Below, piece by piece: positions 1-8,565 of a stretch of DNA of 64,000 bases. Position 1 is the stretch's first letter. Every line of letters begins with the position of its first letter. Below the pieces are notes generated by a model. It had not been told where the DNA came from. It worked only from the letters and a program-made list of their open reading frames with translations, and did no database searches. The DNA is from Pantoea sp. SOD02 (GTDB lineage Bacteria > Pseudomonadota > Gammaproteobacteria > Enterobacterales > Enterobacteriaceae), in assembly GCF_024707505.1 (NCBI RefSeq), contig NZ_CP102604.1:1488001-1552000 (forward strand). Reading direction: 5' to 3'. The position numbers and the translations under genes are program-made.

Positions 1-427
1 CATTCGCCACCATGTGTTCACCGGCCAGCCAGATCAGCGCTACAAAGAACAGCGCGCCAAACAGGTTACCTATATAGACGGTCAACCAATGTCGACCAAG
101 TTGCAGCCAGGTGATTCGGCCGCTGGCTTTTGCCACCACGATCAGAACAGTTGAGGTGAACAGGTCAGCGCCACACACGACCACTAACATTAAACCGAGT
201 GAGAAACAGATACCGCCGATCAGTTTTGCTATGCCGTAGGGCATGGCTCCACTTCCGGTAGTTGCAGTGATATAGAAGACAAATGCAATTGAGATAAATA
301 CGCCAGCAGTAATGGCAAGGAAGAATGTGGTTAAAGGACGTTTAGTAGCTTTATATATGCCGGCTTCTTCTGCAACTTTCGCCATTGCCGCCGGTAATAA
401 TGAATTAAAAGGGTTGTCAGCTTTCAC
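1..427 (-). CDS. focA: formate channel FocA (5' part of gene, truncated by window edge)
   Basis: FocA is a pentameric inner-membrane formate/nitrite channel that moves formate made by pyruvate formate-lyase during fermentation. About 142 N-terminal residues are visible; the rest lies beyond the left edge. The reading starts at a GTG codon (425-427), with a GGAGAG ribosome site 7 bases upstream. The first residues read KADNPFNSLLPAAMAKVAEEAG and match the known FocA N-terminus closely. Hydrophobic segments follow (for example TTFFLAITAGVFISIAFVF), as does the conserved stretch CGADLFTSTVLIVVAKASGR. In relatives focA is co-transcribed with pflB, which would lie just outside the window. An FNR-type promoter sits directly upstream. 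Confidence 0.95.
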   Translation of the reverse strand, partial: MKADNPFNSLLPAAMAKVAEEAGIYKATKRPLTTFFLAITAGVFISIAFVFYITATTGSGAMPYGIAKLIGGICFSLGLMLVVVCGADLFTSTVLIVVAKASGRITWLQLGRHWLTVYIGNLFGALFFVALIWLAGEHMVAN

Positions 428-450
428 ACTAACGCTCTCCAAAAATTGCC

Positions 451-499
451 TGTAAAGATACTAACAAAGGAGTATAGGTCAGAAATTGATGTGGATCAT
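451..499 (-). promoter_or_regulatory. FNR-dependent focA-pfl promoter
   Basis: An FNR-like box TTGAT-GTGG-ATCAT lies at 486-499, nine of ten conserved bases of TTGAT-N4-ATCAA. On the minus strand a -10-like TAGTAT lies at 458-463, which puts the start near 451. The box centre (492.5) is then 41.5 bp upstream, the classical spacing for class II FNR activation. This fits anaerobic induction of the formate channel and pyruvate formate-lyase. The rest of the 357-bp gap (about 500-700) is AT-rich and holds no ORF I would defend. Start position inferred. Confidence 0.75.
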
Positions 500-702
500 A
501 TTTGACCGGAAGGTTACTGATAAGCGAAGCGATAAAGCATGCATTTTGTGATTAAATAATTGAATTATTTAAAATAAATAATTTTTAATTTATACAAAAT
601 AAGTTGAAGTCGGATGCAGTCAAGGCTGGGTTTTGTTAAATATCATTAACGAATGAAGCTTAATTGTTATTCAATAATACGCTTTAATATCTTTGCATGG
701 TC

Positions 703-740
703 AAAATAAAAAAATGGCACTGATTTTTTTCAGTGCCATT
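703..740 (-). terminator. intrinsic terminator of ycaO
   Basis: A perfect 10-bp stem (AATGGCACTG at 713-722, CAGTGCCATT at 731-740) with an 8-base loop. On the minus strand it is followed by a T-rich tract (TTTTTATTTT). It lies 45 bp beyond the ycaO stop. Confidence 0.85.
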
Positions 741-784
741 TACCAATACGCTAATTTCTATGGATAAGACTTAAAGCGTTAAGG

Positions 785-2548
785 CTATTTTTGTGACCAA
801 TAACGACGCTTAGCTGTCTGCAGTTTTTCATAGGCAGCGAGTAATGATTGATGCGCAGGGAATGCTTTGAGGTCCAAATCGACCGCTTGCAATCCATAGA
901 AAGGCGCTTCACCACTGATAGCCGCTGAAGCGGCCTCAACTGCCGCCTGGCCATACATACGGATAAAGGCACGATGATATTGAAGCGGATCGCGTTCCTC
1001 TTCCATTGCCAGCAGCAGCAAGGTTTGCAGGCAGCGATAGTAGTTAGCGCGCTCTTCGCTGAAGATGGACTGGTTAAATTCCATCGTCCATTCAGTCCAG
1101 ATCAGAGCCTGATCCAGGTCGCCACCTGCCAGCGCTAGCATCGCTTTCAGCTCGCCGATACGCAGCGTGTACCAACCATTATCTTTGCCTGATGCCAGAC
1201 CCAGCAGTTCGCGCACGCGAGTAAAGTCATCATGACCTTCCTCATCCAGTTGCACGATCAGCTCGAGATAGGCCTCAGGTTCCCATTGGCTTTCCGGCAG
1301 CGCCAGCAGCGTTTCGCGCAGTGGTGCACCCATGCTGTTATTCGCCAGCAGCAGATCTTCCGCTGGATAAATATCAGACATACCAGGAACGATAATGCGG
1401 CAAGCGTAAACGCTCAGATGTTCATAGTCAGCGATATAGACTTCTTTATCTTCCGCACGGAAGATCGCCATCAGCGTATCAAACTCTTCGTGCGTGGTAC
1501 CCGCAAAGCTCCAGTCGACGAAAGGATAGTCAGCATCGTCTTTGAACATATCCCATGAAATCAGACCGCTTGAATCGATGAAATGCGTTTCCAGGTTAGC
1601 GTGTTCCGCCACTTCTTCATCATCAAACGTCGGCGGAGTAAACACGTCGAGATCTTTCAGACCACGGCCCTGCAGCAGTTCAGTAACTGTACGCTCCAGT
1701 GCGACGCCAAAGTCCGGATGTGCACCAAATGAAGCGAAACAGGTACCATTTGCTGGATTGAACAGCACTACGCAGATAACCGGATATTTACCGCCCAGTG
1801 AAGCATCGTAAGAGAAGATTGGGAAACCTTCTGCTTCCAGACGATCAATCGCTTCAATTACGCCAGGATAACGTTGCATCACCTCTGCTGGAATTTCTGG
1901 CAGGCTGATGGATTCGGCGATGATGCGATTCTTGATATGGCGCTCAAAAACCTCAGACAGGCCCTGTACGCGCGCTTCGTTCGCGGTGTTACCGGCTGAC
2001 ATACCATTCGAAACGTACAGATTACCGATGATGTTCATCGGGATATAAACCGTTTGCTGGTCAGATTGACGGGTAAATGGCAGGCCACAAATCCCACGCT
2101 CGTCATTGCCGGATTGCAGATCAATCAGCTCAGAAGCACCCAGGCTCTCATCAGGATCATAGAACTTGCGCAGGCGCGCATCCAGAATGCCTTCTGGCAG
2201 GCTGTCGTCTTCAGTGAGCGGGAACCACTTTTCATTCGGATAGTGAACAAAATCGCCATTAGCGATGGATTTACCTAACCAGAAATCGGCGAAGAAATAG
2301 TTAGTAGAGAGGCGCTCAAAATATTCGCCCAGTGCTGAAGCCAGAGCGGCTTTTTTGCTAGCACCTTTGCCATTTGTAAAGCACAACGGGCAGTCGCGAT
2401 CGCGAATGTGTACTGACCAGACGTGTGGCACCGGATTCAGCCAGGAAGCTTCTTCAATATTGAAACCAAGGTCTTGCAGTTTCTGCTGAAAGCGAGCAAT
2501 GGAATCTTCCAGTGCGGCGTCTTTTCCGGGGATAAACGTTTGCGTCAT
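785..2548 (-). CDS. ycaO: YcaO, ATP-dependent YcaO-domain protein
   Basis: Founding member of the YcaO family, ATP-using enzymes that activate amide backbones. In E. coli the protein is linked to beta-methylthiolation of ribosomal protein S12 together with RimO; its exact chemistry is unsettled. At 587 residues it matches the E. coli length (586) and aligns end to end. The Mg-ATP-binding glutamate pairs are visible at Glu75/Glu78 (SALGEYFERLS) and Glu199/Glu202 (GLSEVFERHIK). The C-terminal third (about 430-587) is helical and looks TPR-like. No azoline-type cyclodehydratase or precursor peptide is adjacent, so this is the stand-alone non-azoline type. ATG start with a GAGAG-type site. The ycaP gene found upstream in E. 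coli is absent here. Confidence 0.96.
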   Translation of the reverse strand: MTQTFIPGKDAALEDSIARFQQKLQDLGFNIEEASWLNPVPHVWSVHIRDRDCPLCFTNGKGASKKAALASALGEYFERLSTNYFFADFWLGKSIANGDFVHYPNEKWFPLTEDDSLPEGILDARLRKFYDPDESLGASELIDLQSGNDERGICGLPFTRQSDQQTVYIPMNIIGNLYVSNGMSAGNTANEARVQGLSEVFERHIKNRIIAESISLPEIPAEVMQRYPGVIEAIDRLEAEGFPIFSYDASLGGKYPVICVVLFNPANGTCFASFGAHPDFGVALERTVTELLQGRGLKDLDVFTPPTFDDEEVAEHANLETHFIDSSGLISWDMFKDDADYPFVDWSFAGTTHEEFDTLMAIFRAEDKEVYIADYEHLSVYACRIIVPGMSDIYPAEDLLLANNSMGAPLRETLLALPESQWEPEAYLELIVQLDEEGHDDFTRVRELLGLASGKDNGWYTLRIGELKAMLALAGGDLDQALIWTEWTMEFNQSIFSEERANYYRCLQTLLLLAMEEERDPLQYHRAFIRMYGQAAVEAASAAISGEAPFYGLQAVDLDLKAFPAHQSLLAAYEKLQTAKRRYWSQK

Positions 2549-2858
2549 GGTGGCGCTCTCTTAAGTCAAAGGGGTGGGCGTAAAGCGCGCAATAATACGG
2601 GTTTTATGCGTGCTTCGCTATTCAGTCAGCCAAATTTATCTCAGTCTGGTTAAGGTTTTTACGCTATTCCGCTCCCCGCTTTTTCTTTCTGGAACTACCT
2701 CACAAAATTCCACAGCTTAATGCATTTATGACATAAGCTGCGGTGGAGCTGGCTCTGGAAATGTGATCGCTGCCGGATTAATGATTGCAGCCATCTGGAG
2801 GCAATGATAAAACCGGTGGGGTATTCATAACCGTTCGATATGACAGTGGTGAGGGGAA
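2549..2858. promoter_or_regulatory. 310-bp divergent ycaO/serC intergenic region with dyad
   Basis: The gap separates divergent ycaO and serC and must hold both promoters. The clearest structure is an inverted repeat CAGCTTA (2713-2719) / TAAGCTG (2734-2740), flanked by CCAC and GTGG that extend the symmetry imperfectly. A TGTGA half-site lies near 2761. In E. coli serC-aroA responds to Lrp and CRP; I cannot place those sites confidently. No ORF is convincing. Confidence 0.4.
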
Positions 2859-3944
2859 ATGACTCAGGTTTATAATTTTAGCTCTGGCCCGGCTATGCTG
2901 CCGGTAGAAGTGCTCCGTCGCGCAGAACAAGAACTGACAAACTGGCACGGATTAGGCACCTCGGTGATGGAGATCAGTCACCGCAGTAAAGAGTTTATTG
3001 CTGTTGCAGAAGCGGCAGAACAAGATTTTCGCGATCTACTAAAGATCCCATCCAACTACAAAGTTTTATTCTGCCACGGCGGTGCGCGTGCACAATTCGC
3101 GGCCATCCCCGGCAACCTATTGGGTGACGCAAAAACCGCAGATTATATTGACGGCGGTTACTGGGCTCACAGCGCAATTAAAGAAGCCGAAAAATTCTGC
3201 TCGCCAAATACCATTGATATAAAAACCACTCGTGATGGTAAACGTGCTTTATTACCAATGCGTGAATGGCAGCTGAATGATGATGCGGCTTACGTCCATT
3301 TCTGCCCGAACGAAACGATTGATGGCATTGCTATCGATGAAGAGCCAGATTTTGGCGATAAGATCGTCGTTGCCGATCTCTCTTCTACTATTTTGTCTCG
3401 TCCAATCGATGTGAGTCGTTATGGCGTAATCTACGCTGGCGCGCAAAAAAATATTGGCCCGGCGGGCTTAACCTTAGTGGTTGTGCGCGAAGACCTGCTG
3501 GGTAAAGCACAGCGTTATGTGCCTTCTATCCTTGATTACAAGGTGCTGGCCGAAAACGAATCGATGTTCAACACCCCGCCAACTTTCGCATGGTATCTCT
3601 CTGGCCTTGTATTCAAATGGCTGAAAGAGAAGGGCGGCGTGGCCGAGATGGACAAGCTGAATCAGGCAAAAGCCGACTTACTGTATGGCGTGATTGATAA
3701 CAGCGCGTTTTATCGCAACGATGTCGCGAGCGAAAACCGTTCACGTATGAACGTTCCATTCCAGTTAGCCGATTCATCTTTGGACAAAGTGTTCCTGGAA
3801 GAGTCTCTCAAGGCTGGTCTGCATGCGTTGAAAGGCCATCGCGTGGTTGGCGGTATGCGTGCATCGATCTACAATGCGATGCCGCTGGAAGGCGTTAAAA
3901 CACTGACTGAGTTCATGGTTGACTTCGAACGTCGCCACGGTTAA
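2859..3944 (+). CDS. serC: phosphoserine/phosphohydroxythreonine aminotransferase SerC
   Basis: PLP enzyme that transfers the amino group from glutamate to 3-phosphohydroxypyruvate (serine synthesis) and to the analogous erythronate-derived substrate in pyridoxine synthesis. 361 residues, the usual length. It opens with [11 protein letters not shown], the family signature. The PLP-binding lysine is Lys197 in [10 protein letters not shown], and the HGGARAQF phosphate-binding segment lies near residue 73. ATG start preceded by GAGGGG. It is the first gene of the serC-aroA operon, with 81 bp between the stop and the aroA start. Confidence 0.98.
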   Translation: MTQVYNFSSGPAMLPVEVLRRAEQELTNWHGLGTSVMEISHRSKEFIAVAEAAEQDFRDLLKIPSNYKVLFCHGGARAQFAAIPGNLLGDAKTADYIDGGYWAHSAIKEAEKFCSPNTIDIKTTRDGKRALLPMREWQLNDDAAYVHFCPNETIDGIAIDEEPDFGDKIVVADLSSTILSRPIDVSRYGVIYAGAQKNIGPAGLTLVVVREDLLGKAQRYVPSILDYKVLAENESMFNTPPTFAWYLSGLVFKWLKEKGGVAEMDKLNQAKADLLYGVIDNSAFYRNDVASENRSRMNVPFQLADSSLDKVFLEESLKAGLHALKGHRVVGGMRASIYNAMPLEGVKTLTEFMVDFERRHG

Positions 3945-3975
3945 TTGCTTTTTTCATGCCAGCTTGTCTGGTATC

Positions 3976-3999
3976 AGACCCCGTCACATGATGGGGTCT
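3976..3999 (+). terminator. serC-aroA intergenic hairpin (attenuator-like)
   Basis: A 7-bp perfect stem AGACCCC (3976-3982) / GGGGTCT (3993-3999) with a 10-base loop, followed by CGTATTTTCT, which is only weakly T-rich. It lies inside the operon. A partial terminator here could lower aroA expression relative to serC; the alternative is a processing or stability element. Confidence 0.55.
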
Positions 4000-4025
4000 C
4001 GTATTTTCTGGAGATTTGGTTTCAC

Positions 4026-5312
4026 ATGCAGGACTCCCTGACTCTACAACCGATTGCTCGCGTTGACGGCACGGTAAATTTACCGGGTTCAAAAAGCGTC
4101 TCGAACCGCGCTCTCTTGCTGGCCGCGCTGGCAAAAGGCACCACTCGCCTGACTAATTTGCTCGATAGCGATGACGTTAAGCACATGCTGAACGCCCTGA
4201 AAGCGCTGGGTGTCAGCTACACGCTCTCTGACGATCGCACCGTATGCGAAGTAGTAGGTAACGCGGGACCTTTGCGCGCTGAAAAGTCACTTGAGCTGTT
4301 TCTGGGTAACGCAGGCACTGCGATGCGTCCATTGGCCGCTGCGCTGTGTTTGGGCCAGCAGTCAATTGTCCTGACTGGCGAGCCACGCATGAAAGAGCGT
4401 CCGATTGGTCACCTGGTTGATGCACTGCGTCAGGGCGGAGCAAAGATCGACTATCTTGAGCAGACCGATTACCCACCAGTACGCCTCAATGGCGGTTTTG
4501 TTGGAGGCGAAGTCAGCGTTGATGGCAGCGTTTCCAGCCAGTTCCTGACGGCGTTGTTGATGACCGCGCCGCTGGCGCAGCAAGACACCATCATCACCAT
4601 TAAAGGCGATCTGGTTTCTAAGCCTTATATTGACATTACCTTGCACCTGATGCGCTGCTTTGGTGTGGACGTTGATAACCAGAACTATCAGCGTTTTGTG
4701 GTCAAAGGGCAGCAACAGTATCAGTCTCCGGGCGATTACCTGGTGGAAGGTGATGCGTCTTCTGCTTCTTATTTCCTCGCTGCGGCTGCCATTAAAGGTG
4801 GTACCGTGCGTGTAACCGGTATCGGCCGTAACAGCGTGCAGGGCGATATTCGTTTTGCTGATGTGCTAGAAAAGATGGGCGCAGTGATTGAGTGGGGCGA
4901 TGATTACATCTCCTGTACGCGTGGATCGTTGACGGCAATCGATATGGATATGAACCATATTCCCGATGCGGCAATGACCATTGCAACCACAGCACTGTTC
5001 GCACAAGGCACCACGCTGATGCGCAACATCTATAACTGGCGTGTAAAAGAGACCGATCGTTTGGCTGCGATGGCGACTGAGTTGCGTAAAGTCGGTGCTG
5101 AAGTGGAAGAAGGACACGACTTTATTCGTGTGACACCGCCGGCTCAGTTGCAACATGCGGATATCGGTACCTATAACGATCACCGCATGGCGATGTGCTT
5201 CGCGCTGGTGGCTCTGTCTGATACGCCGGTAACCATCCTTGATCCAGGCTGTACCGCGAAAACCTTCCCAAGCTATTTCCAGCAGTTGGCGAAAATCAGT
5301 CATACTTCCTGA
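4026..5312 (+). CDS. aroA: 5-enolpyruvylshikimate-3-phosphate synthase AroA
   Basis: Sixth step of the shikimate pathway: shikimate 3-phosphate plus phosphoenolpyruvate gives EPSP and phosphate. The 428 residues contain PGSKSVSNR at 20-28 and the class I PEP-site stretch [12 protein letters not shown] at 91-102, one position offset from E. coli. Other conserved segments are [13 protein letters not shown] and [11 protein letters not shown] chose the ATG at 4026 because the protein then begins [15 protein letters not shown], matching the family start. The frame stays open upstream to an ATG at 3945, but that 27-residue extension runs through the intergenic hairpin and has no homologue. The GGAG ribosome site is about 12 bases upstream. 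Confidence 0.98.
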   Translation: MQDSLTLQPIARVDGTVNLPGSKSVSNRALLLAALAKGTTRLTNLLDSDDVKHMLNALKALGVSYTLSDDRTVCEVVGNAGPLRAEKSLELFLGNAGTAMRPLAAALCLGQQSIVLTGEPRMKERPIGHLVDALRQGGAKIDYLEQTDYPPVRLNGGFVGGEVSVDGSVSSQFLTALLMTAPLAQQDTIITIKGDLVSKPYIDITLHLMRCFGVDVDNQNYQRFVVKGQQQYQSPGDYLVEGDASSASYFLAAAAIKGGTVRVTGIGRNSVQGDIRFADVLEKMGAVIEWGDDYISCTRGSLTAIDMDMNHIPDAAMTIATTALFAQGTTLMRNIYNWRVKETDRLAAMATELRKVGAEVEEGHDFIRVTPPAQLQHADIGTYNDHRMAMCFALVALSDTPVTILDPGCTAKTFPSYFQQLAKISHTS

Positions 5313-5319
5313 TCGTCTA

Positions 5320-5347
5320 ACCCGGCGCACTACGCCGGGTTTCTTTG
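5320..5347 (+). terminator. intrinsic terminator after aroA
   Basis: Eight-bp stem ACCCGGCG (5320-5327) / CGCCGGGT (5333-5340), loop CACTA, followed by TTCTTTG. It lies 8 bp after the aroA stop. Confidence 0.8.
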
Positions 5348-5510
5348 CTCTCCTTTGGCCTTATCAGGCGGAAATTGTTCTGAATCTGTCTATATTTCTA
5401 GCGATGTCTACGCTAAAGGGTAACTAACCTGATGCAGGCAGCGTATAATGCCGCGCAATCCAGGCGGCCTGGAAGGGCTGACAATAAGCACGCAGCAACA
5501 GGAGAGAACA

Positions 5511-6191
5511 ATGACGGCAATCGCCCCGGTTATTACCATCGATGGGCCAAGTGGCGCAGGTAAAGGGACTTTATGTAAAGCGATGGCGGAGTCGTTGCAG
5601 TGGCACTTACTGGATTCTGGCGCTATTTATCGCGTTTTAGCATTGGCTGCACTTCACCATCAGGTGGATATTGAGTCTGAAGAAGCATTGGTTCCGATTG
5701 CCGCGCATCTTGATGTGCGTTTTCTGTCGGTTGACGGTGAAATGCAGGTGGTGCTTGAAGGTGAAGACGTTACCGGTGAAATCCGCACGCAAGAAGTGAG
5801 CAACACCGCATCGCGCGTCGCCGCTTTCCCGCGGGTGCGTGAGGCGTTGCTTCGTCGCCAACGTGCATTCCGCGAAGAGCCCGGTTTAATCGCTGATGGA
5901 CGAGATATGGGAACCGTGGTTTTCCCAGATGCACCAGTGAAAATTTTCCTTGACGCCAGCTCGGAAGAGCGTGCGCATCGCCGTATGCTACAGTTGCAGG
6001 AGAAGGGCTTTAATGTTAACTTTGATCGCCTTTTATCCGAGATAAAGGAACGCGACGACCGCGATCGTAATCGTGCCATCGCACCTTTAGTGCCTGCCAC
6101 AGATGCTCTGGTACTGGATTCAACCAGTATGTCGATTGAGCAAGTGATTGAAAAGGCACTTGATTATGCTAAGCAAAAGCTCGGCATTTAA
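5511..6191 (+). CDS. cmk: cytidylate kinase Cmk
   Basis: Phosphorylates CMP and dCMP to the diphosphates with ATP, feeding nucleotide recycling. 226 residues with the P-loop GPSGAGKGT at 12-20, the CMP-binding segment [21 protein letters not shown], and the lid-type RDDRDRNR. I start at 5511 ([12 protein letters not shown]), preceded by AGGAGAG. An upstream in-frame methionine at 5448 gives an extension without homology. It sits directly upstream of rpsA, the conserved enterobacterial order. Confidence 0.97.
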   Translation: MTAIAPVITIDGPSGAGKGTLCKAMAESLQWHLLDSGAIYRVLALAALHHQVDIESEEALVPIAAHLDVRFLSVDGEMQVVLEGEDVTGEIRTQEVSNTASRVAAFPRVREALLRRQRAFREEPGLIADGRDMGTVVFPDAPVKIFLDASSEERAHRRMLQLQEKGFNVNFDRLLSEIKERDDRDRNRAIAPLVPATDALVLDSTSMSIEQVIEKALDYAKQKLGI

Positions 6192-6312
6192 TCTTTCGGC
6201 AACCGAATTGCTGTAACCCTGTACCAAGGACCCGGTGCAGGGCATGTGAAACAACCCCATCCGACAATGAAGTCAGGTGGACGTTAAATTGAAGAATCCT
6301 AAGATTATCAAT
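6192..6312 (+). promoter_or_regulatory. rpsA leader without canonical Shine-Dalgarno
   Basis: The 121 bases between cmk and rpsA carry no purine-rich ribosome site in the usual window: the bases before the ATG read CCTAAGATTATCAAT. In E. coli, rpsA is translated from a structured leader lacking a good Shine-Dalgarno and is repressed by S1 itself. The strong match of the final 25 bases to my memory of the E. coli leader suggests the same control here. Confidence 0.6.
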
Positions 6313-7989
6313 ATGACTGAATCTTTTGCTCAACTCTTTGAAGAGTCCCTGAAAGAAATCGAAACCCGTCCGGGTTCCATCGTTCGTGGCGTTGTTGTCT
6401 CTATCGACAAAGACGTAGTTCTGGTTGATGCGGGTCTGAAATCTGAATCTGCAATTCCTGCAGAGCAGTTCAAGAACGCAGCCGGCGAACTGGAAATCCA
6501 GGTAGGCGACGAAGTTGACGTTGCGCTGGACGCAGTAGAAGACGGCTTCGGTGAAACCCTGCTGTCCCGTGAGAAAGCTAAACGTCACGAAGCTTGGATC
6601 ACGCTGGAAAAAGCTTACGAAGACGCTGAAACTGTTACCGGTGTTATCAACGGCAAAGTTAAAGGTGGCTTCACAGTTGAGCTGAACGGTATTCGTGCGT
6701 TCCTGCCAGGTTCACTGGTAGACGTTCGTCCGGTTCGCGATACTCTGCACCTGGAAGGCAAAGAGCTTGAATTCAAAGTAATCAAGCTTGATCAGAAACG
6801 TAACAACGTCGTGGTTTCACGTCGTGCAGTTATCGAATCTGAGAACAGCGCTGAGCGCGATCAGCTGCTGGAAAACCTGCAGGAAGGCATGGAAGTTAAA
6901 GGTATCGTTAAGAACCTCACTGACTACGGTGCATTCGTGGATCTGGGTGGCGTTGACGGCCTGCTGCACATTACCGATATGGCTTGGAAACGCGTTAAGC
7001 ATCCGAGCGAAATCGTCAACGTGGGCGACGAAATCACTGTTAAAGTGCTGAAGTTCGACCGCGAGCGTACCCGTGTATCTCTGGGCCTGAAACAGCTGGG
7101 CGAAGATCCTTGGGTGGCTATCGCTAAGCGCTATCCAGAAGGCACCCGCCTGACTGGTCGTGTAACCAACCTGACTGATTACGGCTGCTTCGTAGAAATC
7201 GAAGAAGGCGTTGAAGGTCTGGTACACGTTTCTGAAATGGACTGGACCAACAAAAACATCCATCCGTCTAAAGTTGTAAACGTAGGCGACGTGGTTGAAG
7301 TAATGGTTCTGGACATCGATGAAGAGCGTCGTCGTATCTCCCTGGGTCTGAAGCAGTGCAAATCTAACCCATGGCAGTTGTTCGCTGAGACCCACAACAA
7401 AGGCGATCGCGTTGAAGGTAAAATCAAGTCAATCACTGACTTCGGTATCTTCATCGGCCTGGACGGTGGCATCGACGGTCTGGTTCACCTGTCTGACATC
7501 TCCTGGAACGCGACTGGCGAAGAAGCCGTTCGTGAGTACAAAAAAGGCGACGAAATCGCTGCCGTTGTACTGCAGGTTGATGCAGAGCGTGAGCGCATCT
7601 CTCTGGGCGTGAAGCAGTTGGCTGAAGATCCATTCAACAACTACATCACCCTGAACAAGAAAGGCGCTATCGTGACTGGTAAAGTCACTGCAGTTGACGC
7701 TAAAGGTGCTACAGTAGAATTAGCTGACGGCGTAGAGGGTTACCTGCGCGCTTCTGAAGCTTCTCTGGACCGCATCGAAGACGCAACTCTGGTTCTGAGT
7801 GTTGGCGACGACGTTGAAGCTAAATTCACCGGCGTTGACCGTAAGAACCGCGTTGTGAGCCTGTCTGTTCGTGCTAAAGACCAGGCTGATGAGAAAGAAG
7901 CTATCAACACTGTTAACACCAAACAGGATGAAGGCAGCAACTTCTCTAGCGCGATGGCTGAAGCGTTCAAAGCGGCTAAAGGCGAGTAA
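6313..7989 (+). CDS. rpsA: 30S ribosomal protein S1
   Basis: Largest small-subunit protein; it captures and unfolds mRNA at the ribosome. 558 residues made of six S1/OB repeats: two divergent N-terminal repeats that anchor to the ribosome (about 20-170), then four RNA-binding repeats. The latter are recognisable by recurring blocks such as [34 protein letters not shown] and [23 protein letters not shown]. The start at 6313 gives [13 protein letters not shown], the family start. An in-frame codon at 6277 would add twelve residues from the leader and is not supported. The codons look biased to highly expressed choices. Confidence 0.98.
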   Translation: MTESFAQLFEESLKEIETRPGSIVRGVVVSIDKDVVLVDAGLKSESAIPAEQFKNAAGELEIQVGDEVDVALDAVEDGFGETLLSREKAKRHEAWITLEKAYEDAETVTGVINGKVKGGFTVELNGIRAFLPGSLVDVRPVRDTLHLEGKELEFKVIKLDQKRNNVVVSRRAVIESENSAERDQLLENLQEGMEVKGIVKNLTDYGAFVDLGGVDGLLHITDMAWKRVKHPSEIVNVGDEITVKVLKFDRERTRVSLGLKQLGEDPWVAIAKRYPEGTRLTGRVTNLTDYGCFVEIEEGVEGLVHVSEMDWTNKNIHPSKVVNVGDVVEVMVLDIDEERRRISLGLKQCKSNPWQLFAETHNKGDRVEGKIKSITDFGIFIGLDGGIDGLVHLSDISWNATGEEAVREYKKGDEIAAVVLQVDAERERISLGVKQLAEDPFNNYITLNKKGAIVTGKVTAVDAKGATVELADGVEGYLRASEASLDRIEDATLVLSVGDDVEAKFTGVDRKNRVVSLSVRAKDQADEKEAINTVNTKQDEGSNFSSAMAEAFKAAKGE

Positions 7990-8001
7990 TCGACCTAAGG
8001 C

Positions 8002-8028
8002 ACCGGACGATGAAAATCGTCCGGTTTC
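8002..8028 (+). terminator. hairpin after rpsA
   Basis: Ten-bp perfect stem ACCGGACGAT (8002-8011) / ATCGTCCGGT (8016-8025) with loop GAAA. It is followed only by TTCGG, so the T tract is poor. Read-through into ihfB 50 bp later is plausible, as is a role as a 3' stability hairpin. Confidence 0.6.
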
Positions 8029-8075
8029 GGTAAAAGCTGTCATACCTTTCCCAATAAGGATTAACCGGAGGTTAC

Positions 8076-8360
8076 ATGACCAAGTCAGAACTGATTGAAA
8101 GACTTGCTGGCCAGCATACTCATATTCCGGCGAAAGTCGTTGAGGATGCGGTCAAAGAGATGCTTGAGCACATGGCCACTACGTTGGCCCAGGGCGAGCG
8201 CATTGAAATCCGGGGATTCGGCAGCTTTTCTTTGCATTACCGTGCACCGCGTACGGGTCGTAACCCGAAAACGGGTGACAAAGTGGATCTGGAAGGTAAA
8301 TACGTTCCTCACTTTAAGCCGGGCAAAGAATTGCGTGACCGTGCGAACATCTACGGCTAA
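8076..8360 (+). CDS. ihfB: integration host factor subunit beta
   Basis: Beta subunit of the IHF heterodimer, a sequence-specific DNA-bending nucleoid protein used in recombination, replication and promoter architecture. 94 residues, exactly the usual length. The DNA-binding arm [15 protein letters not shown], carrying the proline that intercalates into DNA, is intact. Start at ATG 8076 with GGAGG 6 bases upstream. It follows rpsA after a hairpin and is closed by a strong terminator. Confidence 0.98.
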   Translation: MTKSELIERLAGQHTHIPAKVVEDAVKEMLEHMATTLAQGERIEIRGFGSFSLHYRAPRTGRNPKTGDKVDLEGKYVPHFKPGKELRDRANIYG

Positions 8361-8377
8361 GCCGTTACCGAACGATA

Positions 8378-8407
8378 AAAACGACACTTTAGGGTGTCGT
8401 TTTTTTT
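8378..8407 (+). terminator. intrinsic terminator of ihfB
   Basis: Stem ACGACAC (8381-8387) / GTGTCGT (8394-8400) preceded by AAA and followed by seven T. Confidence 0.9.
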
Positions 8408-8565
8408 GCTTGCAGTATGCAGAATTGCGAGCTGCTTTCCAAAATGAAGTCCCACCAATGTAATCTCTGCAAAATTCTCTGAATCCATCGCGACACACAC
8501 TCTTTTCACTGAAGCAAATCCCCCATCTTCACTGCAAACTCTTCCCCCAATGAGGGAGATTACTA

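Noticed and set aside
3945-4025. N-terminal extension of AroA from ATG 3945
   Set aside because: It would begin one base after the serC stop, read through the intergenic hairpin, and has no family match.
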